From: Lentzea waywayandensis
GTDB taxonomy: Bacteria; Actinomycetota; Actinomycetes; Mycobacteriales; Pseudonocardiaceae
Direction of reading: 5' to 3'
Assembly (NCBI RefSeq): GCF_900115955.1
Contig: NZ_FOYL01000004.1
Span: forward strand, 248,001 to 312,000
DNA length: 64,000 nt
Position 1 is the first letter of the stretch, and each line of letters opens with the position of its first letter. The position numbers and the translations under genes were made by a program. Shown here piece after piece: positions 8,113 to 16,122 of the stretch. The notes below the pieces were generated by a model, which did not search any database, was not told the origin of the DNA, and saw only the letters and a program-made list of their open reading frames with translations.

Positions 8113-8161
8113 CCTGGTGACGGCGCTGCCGAGCGCCTCACCTCCTGATCGGTCACCCACG

Positions 8162-8214
8162 CTGACCGGCGTCGCGGAGGCAAAGGGGACTCCTGTCCTC
8201 CCGGCGCCGGTCAG
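8162..8214. other. GC-rich hairpin between the S9 peptidase and BtrH-like genes
   Basis: CTGACCGGCG (8162-8171) pairs perfectly with CGCCGGTCAG (8205-8214). An inner GGAGG/CCTCC pair (8176-8180 with 8197-8201) extends it. No T-tract follows. It may terminate the peptidase transcript or structure the leader of the next gene. Confidence 0.55.
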
Positions 8215-8300
8215 TCGTGTCTGTCGTGTGCACGAACGCAGCCCGGACGAGCAGAGCGAGGCGTGGGGAACGGCTCCAGCGCGTCCGCGAAAGGCACGCC

Positions 8301-9251
8301 ATGACCGAGCAGAAGTCGTTCAAGCGCCTGGTTCGCGCCCGGATGGAGCGCACCGGCGAGTCCTACACCACCGCCCGCAGGCACGTGCTGAAAGACGCGC
8401 GGCCCACCGGGCAGATGCACGACTCCTGGCTGCTGCGGGAGGTGCTCGACGACGAGTGGTCCGAGGCGATGCTCGCTGGGCTCGCCGGGGGCATCGGGTT
8501 CATGTACTTCGTGTTCGAGTACAAGGGCCACACGCCGACCATGACGATCGTCGCGCGGCACCACCCCGCGCCGTTCATCCCGACTGCGCTGATGCACGCG
8601 AACATCGCGCACGACGTCACCAGCACCACCTCGGCACGCAAGGCCGAAAAGCAGCTCCGCGATGCCGACGGGCCGGTGATCTGCTTGCTGGGCAAGGAGA
8701 AGCATCCGGTCGGGGTGCTGGGAACGGACGGTGACACGGTCACCGTGCACAACCACGGGACGAACGTGCAGCCGCTCGCCGAGTTCATGACGAGCTGGGG
8801 TCAGGGCAAGCACGAGATGATCAGCATCGGTGAACGGACAGGCGAGCCGGACGTCGCCGCGGCCGTGCGGATGACGTGCGAGCACCTCACCGGGCCGGTG
8901 CTGGGCAACAACTTCGACGTGAACTTCGGCTTCTCCGGCATGAGTAAGCTCGCGGAGCAGTTGCGCGACAAGGGGAAGAAGGGCTGGGCCCGGCGCTGGG
9001 CCGACGACCCCGGGTTCGTGAAGCAACGGCTGCACGACGGCCTGGAGGTCGAGTACACCGCGCCCGGAGCCACGCGGCCGCTCTACGCCGAGTTCCTCAC
9101 CGAAGCGGGGCTTCCCGGGGCGCAGGAGTTCAGGGCGTCGGGCGCGCTCTGGTCGGAGATCGCGAACGGCGGCGACTACGACGAACTGGCGGACAAAGTG
9201 GACGAGGCCCGTTCCATCGAGGAACGGGCCATCCGCCGGCTGATGCTCTGA
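8301..9251 (+). CDS. BtrH N-terminal / DUF4872-like protein
   Basis: 316 residues from the ATG at 8301, preceded by AAAGG; the frame is open further upstream but that part has no domain character. After a basic N-terminus (FKRLVRARMERTGESYTTAR), the segment SEAMLAGLAGGIGFMYFVFE matches the hallmark of BtrH-like N-terminal domains, found in acyltransferase-like proteins such as BtrH of butirosin biosynthesis. The rest resembles the DUF4872 half. In this clade the usual cysteine before that segment is not evident (HDSWLLREVL). No biosynthetic cluster is nearby, so the substrate is unknown. Confidence 0.65.
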   Translation: MTEQKSFKRLVRARMERTGESYTTARRHVLKDARPTGQMHDSWLLREVLDDEWSEAMLAGLAGGIGFMYFVFEYKGHTPTMTIVARHHPAPFIPTALMHANIAHDVTSTTSARKAEKQLRDADGPVICLLGKEKHPVGVLGTDGDTVTVHNHGTNVQPLAEFMTSWGQGKHEMISIGERTGEPDVAAAVRMTCEHLTGPVLGNNFDVNFGFSGMSKLAEQLRDKGKKGWARRWADDPGFVKQRLHDGLEVEYTAPGATRPLYAEFLTEAGLPGAQEFRASGALWSEIANGGDYDELADKVDEARSIEERAIRRLML

Positions 9252-9255
9252 GCCG

Positions 9256-9732
9256 TCAGGCCGACTGGGCCTGCCACATCCAGTGCGCCTGCTCCAGTTC
9301 CTGCGTGATGCCGATCAGCAGGTCCTGGGTGACGAGGTCGGGCTTGTCCGTCTCGTCGATGCGGGTGCGCATGCGGGAGATCAGCGACGCCAGTGAAGTC
9401 GTGATCGACTCGACGACCTGGTCCTCCTTCAGCCAGCCGGACGCGATCTCGGGTACGCCGGACGACGCGGCGATGGTCTTCGCCGTGCCGTTCGGCGTGA
9501 CGCCGAGAGCGGCCGCTCGCTCGGCTACCTGGTCGGCGGCGTTGCGTGCCAGGACGACCAGTTCGTCGAGCTGAAGGTGGACGCTGCGGAAGTTCTTGCC
9601 GATCACGTTCCAGTGCGCCTGTTTCCCGATCAGGGACAGGTCGACGAGGTCTACGAGCGTCGCCTGCAGGATCTTGCCCACCGCGTCGCGGTCGGCGTCA
9701 GCCAGTGGGCTGGTGATCGGGTTCTTGGCCAT
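9256..9732 (-). CDS. dps: Dps family ferritin-like protein
   Basis: 158 residues, a complete four-helix Dps. The ferroxidase ligands at subunit interfaces are visible: His40 in QAHWNVIG, His52 and Asp56 in VHLQLDE, and Asp67 and Glu71 in ADQVAERAAALG. Dps dodecamers oxidise Fe(II) with hydrogen peroxide, store the iron and can coat DNA. The N- and C-termini are short, without an obvious Lys-rich DNA-binding tail. It lies 16 bp downstream of the ohr-like gene on the same strand, so both are probably one oxidative-stress operon. A GAGGAGG ribosome binding site precedes the ATG. Confidence 0.9.
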   Translation of the reverse strand: MAKNPITSPLADADRDAVGKILQATLVDLVDLSLIGKQAHWNVIGKNFRSVHLQLDELVVLARNAADQVAERAAALGVTPNGTAKTIAASSGVPEIASGWLKEDQVVESITTSLASLISRMRTRIDETDKPDLVTQDLLIGITQELEQAHWMWQAQSA

Positions 9733-9748
9733 GGTGAAACGCGCCTCC

Positions 9749-10171
9749 TCAGACGGTGACGGTGAGCGCCACCTCGATGTTGCCGCGCGTCGCGTTGGAG
9801 TACGGGCAGACCTGGTGGGCCTGCTCGACGAGCTTCTCCGCGACCGCCTGGTCGAGTCCGGGGATCTTCACCGCGAGCTCGACGGCGAGCTGGAAGCCGC
9901 CGGTGCCGTTGGAGCCGATCCCCACCTTGGCGGTTACCTCAGAAGAAGCGACCTGAATCTTCCCGGCGCGCGCGACGGCTGCGATGGCGGAGTTGAAGCA
10001 AGCCGAGTAACCGGCCGCGAACAGCTGCTCCGGGTTGGTCGCGTCGCCGCCGGGGCCGCCCATCTCCTTGGGGATCGACAGGACCTCGTCGATCACACCG
10101 TCGGACGAGCGAACCTCGCCGTTGCGGCCTTCGCCGTAAGCAGTCGCCTCAGCCGTGTACAGCGCTTCCAT
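9749..10171 (-). CDS. ohr: Organic hydroperoxide resistance protein (Ohr/OsmC family)
   Basis: 140 residues. Typical Ohr start (LYTAEATAYGEGRNGEVRS), with catalytic Cys58 in GYSACFN and resolving Cys122 in HQVCPYSNATRG. Ohr reduces organic hydroperoxides using lipoylated dihydrolipoamide. An AGGGAG ribosome binding site precedes the ATG. It is upstream of dps in a likely operon. An OhrR regulator is usually adjacent but none is present here. Confidence 0.95.
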   Translation of the reverse strand: MEALYTAEATAYGEGRNGEVRSSDGVIDEVLSIPKEMGGPGGDATNPEQLFAAGYSACFNSAIAAVARAGKIQVASSEVTAKVGIGSNGTGGFQLAVELAVKIPGLDQAVAEKLVEQAHQVCPYSNATRGNIEVALTVTV

Positions 10172-10178
10172 TCCGCTC

Positions 10179-10218
10179 TCCCTTGAGTCAGTGGGCTTTG
10201 AAGCCTTTCACTGAGGGA
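10179..10218. other. Interrupted dyad upstream of ohr
   Basis: Stacked short stems TCCCT/AGGGA, CAGTG (10189-10193)/CACTG (10209-10213) and GGC/GCC lie between the FMN reductase stop and the ohr start. It could be a weak terminator or an operator; the ohr ribosome binding site is inside it. Confidence 0.4.
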
Positions 10219-10255
10219 GAACGCATCGCGCACGACTCAAATGCCCCGTCGTGAC

Positions 10256-10831
10256 TCAGTTCACGTCCAACTGAGACGTCTGACGCAGCGCGAACTCGGC
10301 GACCTGACGGCCGATCACCCGGAGGTTCCGGTCGACGTCGGCGTCCGAGCAGGCACCGTCGCCGTCGAACTTGACCTGCGCGGAGTTGATCGCGGAACCC
10401 AGCGGCGTCGGCCAGCCGCGCAGCGCGTGCACGATCGAGCGCACCGCCGCGAGCGTGTTCACCGCAGCCTGCCAGCCGTACGCGGCGGTGATGGTGCCGA
10501 CCGCCCGGCCGTCGAGGTACGGGCGTTCGTCGTCGCGCAGGTCCTCGATGTAGTCGAGGGCGTTCTTGACCAGGCCGGACACGGTGCCGTGGTAGCCGGG
10601 CGACACGACGATCACGCCGTCGCACCTGCGCAGGTCCTCGACCATCCTCATGGCGACGTCCGTGCGGTCCGGCACCGACGGGTCGTAGAACGGAAGCACC
10701 AGGTCAGGGCCGCTGTACTGGATCGTCTGCGCACCAAGCTCGCGAGCGCCCTCCAGAGCCACCCGCAGCGCCCGCTCGGACTGCGAGTCGGACCTGATCG
10801 AGCCCCCGATGCCCACCACCGTCACCGTCAT
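10256..10831 (-). CDS. NADPH-dependent FMN reductase family protein
   Basis: 191 residues from the ATG at 10831, chosen for its GGAAGGAT ribosome binding site; the frame extends 14 codons further. It is a flavodoxin-like fold: VVGIGGSIRSDSQSERALR for FMN phosphate binding, DLVLPFYDP, and the flavin-contacting CDGVIVVSPGYHGTVSGLVK. Such enzymes reduce free or bound FMN and often azo or quinone compounds. Its place upstream of ohr-dps on the same strand fits a redox role. It may serve a flavin-dependent partner elsewhere. Confidence 0.9.
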   Translation of the reverse strand: MTVTVVGIGGSIRSDSQSERALRVALEGARELGAQTIQYSGPDLVLPFYDPSVPDRTDVAMRMVEDLRRCDGVIVVSPGYHGTVSGLVKNALDYIEDLRDDERPYLDGRAVGTITAAYGWQAAVNTLAAVRSIVHALRGWPTPLGSAINSAQVKFDGDGACSDADVDRNLRVIGRQVAEFALRQTSQLDVN

Positions 10832-10883
10832 GACAACGATCCTTCCACCTCCAGATACCTGGAGATCCAGCACTACTCGCGAG

Positions 10884-10889
10884 TAACCT
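10884..10889 (+). promoter_or_regulatory. -10 element of the esterase gene (leaderless)
   Basis: TAACCT followed by 7 nt and ATG 10897. Confidence 0.5.
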
Positions 10890-10896
10890 GCAACAC

Positions 10897-11949
10897 ATGT
10901 CGAACTTCCAGGCGGCCGTGATGGCCGGTGCTCTGCGCTTCGCGTTCGGTCTCCCCGGCCCTGTGCGCCGCCTCATCGCCGGCAGTCCGATCCGTCTGGA
11001 CGGCCAGGACCTGCATCCCGAGGCGCAGTTGCTGCTCAGGCTCCAGCAACTGTCCGGGACGGAGTGGCGCACGAAGACAGCATCCGAGAGCCGACTGGAT
11101 CTGGAGTTGAGTTCGAAGCTCGTGGCCGGCCCGAAGATCACCGGGGTGGGTGCGAGGGAGCTCACGATCGGGGAGTTCGCCGGGCGTCTCTACACGCCGG
11201 ACGGTCTTGCCGAGGGCTCACCGTTGTTGATCTTCTATCACGGTGGCGGCTGGGTGACCGGAAGCCTCGACAGCCACGACAACCTGTGCCGGTTCCTCGC
11301 GAGGGAAGCGGGTGTCCGCCTGCTCGCGGCCGACTACCGGCTCGCCCCGGAGGCCCCGTTCCCGACCGCGGCCGACGACGCCGCCGAGGTGCTGCGCTAC
11401 GCCATCGCCAAGGCCGAGGACCTGGGCATCGACCCGAAGCGGATCGCGCTCGGCGGTGACAGCGCGGGCGGCAACCTCGCCGCGGTGACCGCGCACGCCG
11501 CCGAGATCGACCTGGCGTTCCTGCTGCTCTTCTACCCCGGCGTGGACGCGTCGGTGCGCCGCCGGTCGCGCGAGATCTTCGGCAACGGGTTCTTCCTGAC
11601 CGACGAGAAGATGGACTGGTTCCTCGACCAGTACACGGCCGGGGGCAAGGACCGTCACGACCCGCGCCTGTCGATCATGCTGGCCGAGGACCTGTCGGGC
11701 CTGCCCCCGACCTACATCGCGACCGCGGGCTACGACCCGTTGCGCGACGAGGGCGAGGCCTTCGCGGAACGGCTGGCCGCCGAGGGTGTGCCGGTGGTGC
11801 TGCGCAGGCACGAGGGCCTGTTCCACGGCTTCGCGAACGTGCTCGGCGTCGGCGGGATCTTCCGCGAGGCCGTGTCCGAGGCCGTGGGCGCGCTGCGGAC
11901 CGGCCTCGCGCTGGCCAACTCCGCTCAGGACGTGGCCGAGACCGCCTGA
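10897..11949 (+). CDS. HSL-family alpha/beta hydrolase (esterase/lipase)
   Basis: 350 residues. The oxyanion motif HGGGW (His115-Trp119) and GGDSAGGN with nucleophile Ser189 define the hormone-sensitive-lipase (family IV) esterases. Asp280 in TAGYDPLRDEG and His310 in GLFHGF complete the triad. Family members hydrolyse short-chain esters and some lactones. There is no signal peptide. The last 25 bp overlap the end of the convergent MFS gene. Confidence 0.92.
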   Translation: MSNFQAAVMAGALRFAFGLPGPVRRLIAGSPIRLDGQDLHPEAQLLLRLQQLSGTEWRTKTASESRLDLELSSKLVAGPKITGVGARELTIGEFAGRLYTPDGLAEGSPLLIFYHGGGWVTGSLDSHDNLCRFLAREAGVRLLAADYRLAPEAPFPTAADDAAEVLRYAIAKAEDLGIDPKRIALGGDSAGGNLAAVTAHAAEIDLAFLLLFYPGVDASVRRRSREIFGNGFFLTDEKMDWFLDQYTAGGKDRHDPRLSIMLAEDLSGLPPTYIATAGYDPLRDEGEAFAERLAAEGVPVVLRRHEGLFHGFANVLGVGGIFREAVSEAVGALRTGLALANSAQDVAETA

Positions 11950-13100
11950 CGCTGCCGCGCCAACACCCAGCCGACGCCGGCCACCACCAGGCCGGCGAGC
12001 CCGGCGACGACGAAGCCGAGCGGGGGCCCGCTGTGGTCCACGGCGAGCCCCGCCAACGGCTGACCAGCGGCAACGCCGAACGTGAACGCGGAGCCCTGCA
12101 GTCCCAGCGCCAGCCCGCGCGCGGACGGCGGCGCGCTCTTGGCGATCAGTTCGGACGAGGCCGTGATGGTCGGCGCGCACGCCAGGTTCATCGGGATCAA
12201 CGCGAGCGCCAGCAGCAACACGCTGCCGTCGCCGAGGCCGACCGGTATCTCCAGCAACGCCATGCACGCCAGCAGGAACACGCCGCCGGGCACTCGTTTG
12301 AGGCTGCCGTAGAAGAGCCCGCCGAGGGCCGACGCGGCGCACATCACGAAGAAGATCAGCCCGAGCCAGCTCTGCTGGCCCGTGCGCTCCAGTGAGGCGA
12401 TCGCCGAGATCTCCATGCCGGACAACACCATCGTGGCGCCGAACGGGATGATCAACGCGGCGATCATCGGTCCGCGCAGCCACTCCCGCAACCGAGGAGG
12501 CGACCCCTCGACGACGTCGTCCTCGTGCAGCAGCACCGGGTTCACGACGAACAGCACCGCGCTCGCGGTCAGGATCGCCAGACCGATCACGACGAGCGCC
12601 GTGCCGGTGGAGAACTTCGTCGCGATCAGCACGCCCGCCGCGGGCCCGACCATGAACGACAGCTCGACCGAGATCGAGTCCAGCGAGAACGCGGGCCTGC
12701 GCTGGGGTTCGGGCACGATCGCGGTGAGCGCCTGCCGTCCGATCGACATCACCGGTACCGCCACGAGCCCGTTGGCGAACGCCAGCACGAGCAGGACGTA
12801 GTAGTCCATCAGCGGCGCCGTCAGCCAGAACGCGCCTTCGAGCAGGCTGAGCATCAGCACGAACCGAAGGCCTCTGCTGTCGACCAGCTTGCCCATCAAC
12901 GGCGACCCGAGACCGAGGCCGATCATGGTCGCGAAACCCACCGTGCCGGCCGCCGCGTAGCCCTTGTCGAGCGTGGTGACGACGTGCAGCGTCACCGTGA
13001 CGCCCGCCGCCGTCGGGGGAATCCTGGCGAACAGCATCAGCAGCATCAGGGGACGAACCCCCGGCAGCGCCAGGACCGACTTGAACGGGGCGAGGTTCAC
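11925..13100 (-). CDS. MFS transporter (second of a tandem pair)
   Basis: 391 residues with 12 predicted hydrophobic segments. It starts at a GTG that overlaps the stop of the upstream MFS gene (GTGA, 13097-13100), so the two are translationally coupled. It begins NLAPFKSVLALPGVRPLMLL and carries PLMGKLVDSRGLR, a motif-A-like loop. The two tandem proteins are closely similar over their full length and clearly a duplication. No substrate can be assigned. The gene runs 25 bp into the convergent esterase gene. Confidence 0.88.
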   Translation of the reverse strand: MNLAPFKSVLALPGVRPLMLLMLFARIPPTAAGVTVTLHVVTTLDKGYAAAGTVGFATMIGLGLGSPLMGKLVDSRGLRFVLMLSLLEGAFWLTAPLMDYYVLLVLAFANGLVAVPVMSIGRQALTAIVPEPQRRPAFSLDSISVELSFMVGPAAGVLIATKFSTGTALVVIGLAILTASAVLFVVNPVLLHEDDVVEGSPPRLREWLRGPMIAALIIPFGATMVLSGMEISAIASLERTGQQSWLGLIFFVMCAASALGGLFYGSLKRVPGGVFLLACMALLEIPVGLGDGSVLLLALALIPMNLACAPTITASSELIAKSAPPSARGLALGLQGSAFTFGVAAGQPLAGLAVDHSGPPLGFVVAGLAGLVVAGVGWVLARQRQAVSATS

Positions 13101-14287
13101 GAGGACATCGTCACCCCGGTGGCAACCGGTTTGCTCTGCCGGGCAAGCAGCCAGGCGACGCCCGCGACCAGCAGCCCGGCCACGCCGACGATCGCGAACC
13201 CCGCCGGAGCACCACCCCGGTCGACCGCGACGCCGGCGAGCGGCTGGCCGATCGCGTTGCCCACGGTGAACGCCGACCCCTGCAAGCCCAGCGCCAGCCC
13301 ACGTGCGGTGGGCGGCGCGAGCTTGCTGATGTGCTCACCTGACGCCGCGATCAACGGAGCGCACATGAGGTTCATCGGCACGAGGAGCAGGCACAGCAGC
13401 AGCACGTTGCCGTCGCCCAGGCCCACCGGAATCTCCAGAGCGGCCATGAGCACCAGCAACACGAGCACACTGGGCACCCTCTTCACGCCGCCGTAGACCA
13501 ACCCGCCCACGATCGACGCCGCGCACATCGCGAAGAACACCACGCCGAGCCAGCTCTGCTGGCCGATGTGCTCCATCGACGCGATCGCCGAGACCTCCAT
13601 GCCCCCGAGGCACACGGTCGCACCGACACACACGGCGAGCACGCCGACGATCCGTCCGCGCATCCACTCGAAGATCCTCGGCTGCGGCCCGTCGACGATC
13701 TCGTCCTCGTGCACCATCGGCGGGTTCGCCCAGTACAGGAGCGCGCCGGCGACCAGGATCGAGACGCCGATGAACAGCAGTGCGGCGTTCGTGGAGAACT
13801 TCGTCGCGACGACCACCCCGAGCGCGGGCCCGCCCATGAACGACAGCTCGACCGAGATCGAGTCCACCGACAACGCGACCCGGCGCCGGCTCTCCGGCAC
13901 GAGCGCGGTGATGACCTGCCGTCCGATCGACATCATCGGCACGCCGAGCAGCCCGACGCAGAACGACGTCACCAGCAACGTCCAGTAGCCCATCAGCGGC
14001 GCCGTCAGCCAGAACGCCGCCGAGGCCGTGACGCTCAGCGCGAGCATCGACCGCAGGCCGCGCGCGTCGATCAGCCTGCCCATCAGCGGAGCGCCCAGCC
14101 CCATGCCGATCGTGCCCGCCGCCCCGACCAGGCCCGCCGCGCCGTAGCCCCTGTCCAGCGTGACCGCGACGTGCAGCGTCAGGATCACGCCGGTCGCCGC
14201 CGGAGGCATCCTCGCGAAGAACATCAGCAGTGCGAACGGACGGACTCTGGGCAGCATCAGCACGTGCTTGAAGGGGGCGAGGTCCAC
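13097..14287 (-). CDS. MFS transporter (first of a tandem pair)
   Basis: 396 residues from the GTG at 14287, which has GAGGA 7 nt upstream and aligns with the start of its paralogue (VDLAPFKHVLMLPRVRPFAL). The frame extends far upstream without coding character. Twelve hydrophobic segments and the loop PLMGRLIDARGLR are seen. It lies 38 bp downstream of the FGGY kinase gene, so a transport-phosphorylation pairing for a sugar acid or polyol is possible. That is inference only, because MFS drug exporters look much the same. Confidence 0.88.
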   Translation of the reverse strand: MDLAPFKHVLMLPRVRPFALLMFFARMPPAATGVILTLHVAVTLDRGYGAAGLVGAAGTIGMGLGAPLMGRLIDARGLRSMLALSVTASAAFWLTAPLMGYWTLLVTSFCVGLLGVPMMSIGRQVITALVPESRRRVALSVDSISVELSFMGGPALGVVVATKFSTNAALLFIGVSILVAGALLYWANPPMVHEDEIVDGPQPRIFEWMRGRIVGVLAVCVGATVCLGGMEVSAIASMEHIGQQSWLGVVFFAMCAASIVGGLVYGGVKRVPSVLVLLVLMAALEIPVGLGDGNVLLLCLLLVPMNLMCAPLIAASGEHISKLAPPTARGLALGLQGSAFTVGNAIGQPLAGVAVDRGGAPAGFAIVGVAGLLVAGVAWLLARQSKPVATGVTMSS

Positions 14288-14325
14288 ACAGCCATCCTCA
14301 CGTGGATGGCAAAAGGTTTTCTTTG

Positions 14326-15732
14326 CTAACGATGTGAGTCCGCGTACAGCTCTTCCAGGGCTCGGTACGCCTTCACCACGAACGGCCGTGCGTTCGCGTA
14401 CCTCTCGATGGCGTCCTCGTCCGGTGTGATCGTCTGCGTCGGCTGCACGAGGTCGACGGTCAGCGACTCGATCTCGCCCAGCGCCCGCCACGCCAGCAGC
14501 GCCGCGCCGACGGCCGAACCGCCGCTGTCCTCGGTGAGGTGCAATGGCATGCCGAGCGTGTTCGCCAGCGTCTGGGCCCAGATCGGAGCGCGGAACGCAC
14601 CGCCGGTGATCCGCAACGAGTCGACCTGCGGCACGGCGTCGAGCACGAGCGCCAACTGCTGACACACACCCTCGACCAGTGCCTTGGTGATCTGCGCAGG
14701 CGTGTGTTCGCGCCGGAGGCCGAGCAACGCGGCGTGCGCGGTCGGGTCCCACCACGGCGCTCGCTCGCCCAGCAGGTACGGCAGCGCGACGAGCCCGTCC
14801 GAGTCGACGTCGGCTGCCTGGGAGAGCAGCTCACCGACCGGGACGTTGAACGTCTCCGCGGCCCACTGGGCGACCACGCCGCCGTTGCTGATCGCTCCAC
14901 CACGAACCCAAAGGCCCTCGCCGATGGCGTAACTGAAGGTGCGGCCTTCCTCGTCGACACCGGGTCCCTGCTGCGCCACGCGGAGCGCGCCCGACGTGCC
15001 GAGCGAGACCGCACCGGCTCCCGGAGTCGCCGCGCCGACGCCGAGGTTGCCCAACGGCCCGTCGCCACCGCCGACGATCACGGGAATGCCGGGCCGCAGT
15101 CCTGGGATCTCGGCGGTCAACGGCGTCGAGTGGGTCGGCTCGACCAACGGCGGCAGCTGATCCGCGGTGACGCCCGCGAACTCCAGCGACGGCTCGTGCC
15201 ACTGCAGGGTGTGGATGTTCATCAGGCCCGTGCCGGAGCCGGACGAGTGCTCGTTGATCAGCTCACCGGTCAGGTGCAGGTGCACGAAGTCCTTGATCTC
15301 GCACCACTTCGCGGCGCGGACGCCGTTCTCGTGGAACCAGGCGAGCTTCATCAGCGGCGTGAACGAGTGGATCGGCGCGCCGGTCGCCTGGTGCAGCGCA
15401 CGACCCTCCTCCGTGCCGCGCAACCGTTCGGTCTGCTCGACCGCGCGGTTGTCGGCCCAGCTCAGGGCGTCCGTGACCGGCGTCAGGCCGGCGTCCAGGC
15501 CCATGATCGAGTGCATCGCACCGGTCAACGCGATCGCACGAACGTCCTCAGAAGCCAGCTCACGCAGTGCGTCGAGCGCGGCGTCGAGCACCTGCTTCGG
15601 GTCGTGCGTGGCTTCGAGACCGCTGGTGCGCATGGGATAGGCGCGTTCGGTCGAGGCGACGACGCGAGCCTGCGCGTCGACCGCGACGACCTTGGTAGCC
15701 GTGGTGCCGAGGTCCACCGCGAGAACGATCAT
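14326..15732 (-). CDS. FGGY-family carbohydrate kinase, gluconokinase-like
   Basis: 468 residues. N-terminal ATPase motif VDLGTTATKVVAVDAQ, then LTGAMHSIMGLDAG and LSWADNRAVEQTERL, which resemble FGGY gluconate kinases more than glycerol or xylulose kinases. The C-terminal half has GGGDGPLGNLG, SLGTSGALR and the signature-like ITGGAFRAPIWAQTLANTLG. It would phosphorylate a sugar or sugar acid with ATP in the cytoplasm. The start codon overlaps the stop of the truncated methyltransferase by 4 bp. Gluconate is the best guess; xylulose remains possible. Confidence 0.85.
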   Translation of the reverse strand: MIVLAVDLGTTATKVVAVDAQARVVASTERAYPMRTSGLEATHDPKQVLDAALDALRELASEDVRAIALTGAMHSIMGLDAGLTPVTDALSWADNRAVEQTERLRGTEEGRALHQATGAPIHSFTPLMKLAWFHENGVRAAKWCEIKDFVHLHLTGELINEHSSGSGTGLMNIHTLQWHEPSLEFAGVTADQLPPLVEPTHSTPLTAEIPGLRPGIPVIVGGGDGPLGNLGVGAATPGAGAVSLGTSGALRVAQQGPGVDEEGRTFSYAIGEGLWVRGGAISNGGVVAQWAAETFNVPVGELLSQAADVDSDGLVALPYLLGERAPWWDPTAHAALLGLRREHTPAQITKALVEGVCQQLALVLDAVPQVDSLRITGGAFRAPIWAQTLANTLGMPLHLTEDSGGSAVGAALLAWRALGEIESLTVDLVQPTQTITPDEDAIERYANARPFVVKAYRALEELYADSHR

Positions 15733-16109
15733 GCTGCGGCTCGCACGGCCGTGAAGACACCGAAGCTCGGGGACTTCCGCGACGGGCCCCAGAACTCCTC
15801 GCCGCGTTCGTCGTCCGGCGTGACCGCGGGCTGCCGCGTCACCTCGGCCAGGCCCGCTCGGGTCAGCGCGCCGTCCGCGTAGCCGATCATCTCGCCGGCC
15901 GAGCCGACGCCGACGACCTTCGCGGCACCGAGGTCGTGGAAGTGCCTGACGTAGAACCCGGTGCCGCGGGCCACATCCAGCACCGACTTCCCGCGCAGGT
16001 CACCGAAAGCGGTGAGCAACGTCGAGCGCTCGGCCAGTCCGGTCGGGATGTGCTTGGCGCGCTCGTAGATCGCACCCAGCGCATCGTACTGCTCGTCGCT
16101 CTCCGCCAT
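15729..16109 (-). pseudogene. Internally deleted SAM-dependent methyltransferase
   Basis: 126 residues. The N-terminus (DALGAIYERAKHIPTGLAER, then KSVLDVARGTGFYVRHF) is a class I methyltransferase up to motif I and the following strand (KVVGVGSAGEMIGYA). The frame then jumps directly to what looks like the C-terminal end of the same family (ALTRAGLAEVT..., EEFWGPSRKSPSFGVF). About 100 residues that normally complete the Rossmann fold appear to be missing, without loss of frame. The acidic residue expected after VVGV is Gly, and motif I has R where GxGTG-type enzymes have C or G. It is probably inactive. TAGGGT lies 7 nt upstream of its ATG. Confidence 0.7.
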
Positions 16110-16116
16110 ACGACTC

Positions 16117-16122
16117 ACCCTA
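16117..16122 (-). promoter_or_regulatory. -10 element of the truncated methyltransferase gene (leaderless)
   Basis: On the minus strand TAGGGT is followed by 7 nt and ATG 16109. It overlaps the stop codon of the upstream ADP-ribosylglycohydrolase gene. Confidence 0.4.

Noticed and set aside
8162-8214. Riboswitch candidate (c-di-AMP or similar) upstream of the BtrH-like gene
   Set aside because: Only a simple hairpin is visible. None of the conserved motif blocks of the riboswitch classes I could recall are present.
8117-8734. Overlapping plus-strand ORF of 205 codons across the BtrH-like gene
   Set aside because: Arg/Ala-rich shadow frame with no domain content. The BtrH-like frame is the coding one.
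14288-14755. Long upstream extension of the first MFS transporter frame
   Set aside because: It is antisense to the kinase gene frame, Arg-rich and without membrane segments. The GTG at 14287 aligns with the paralogue start and has a ribosome binding site.
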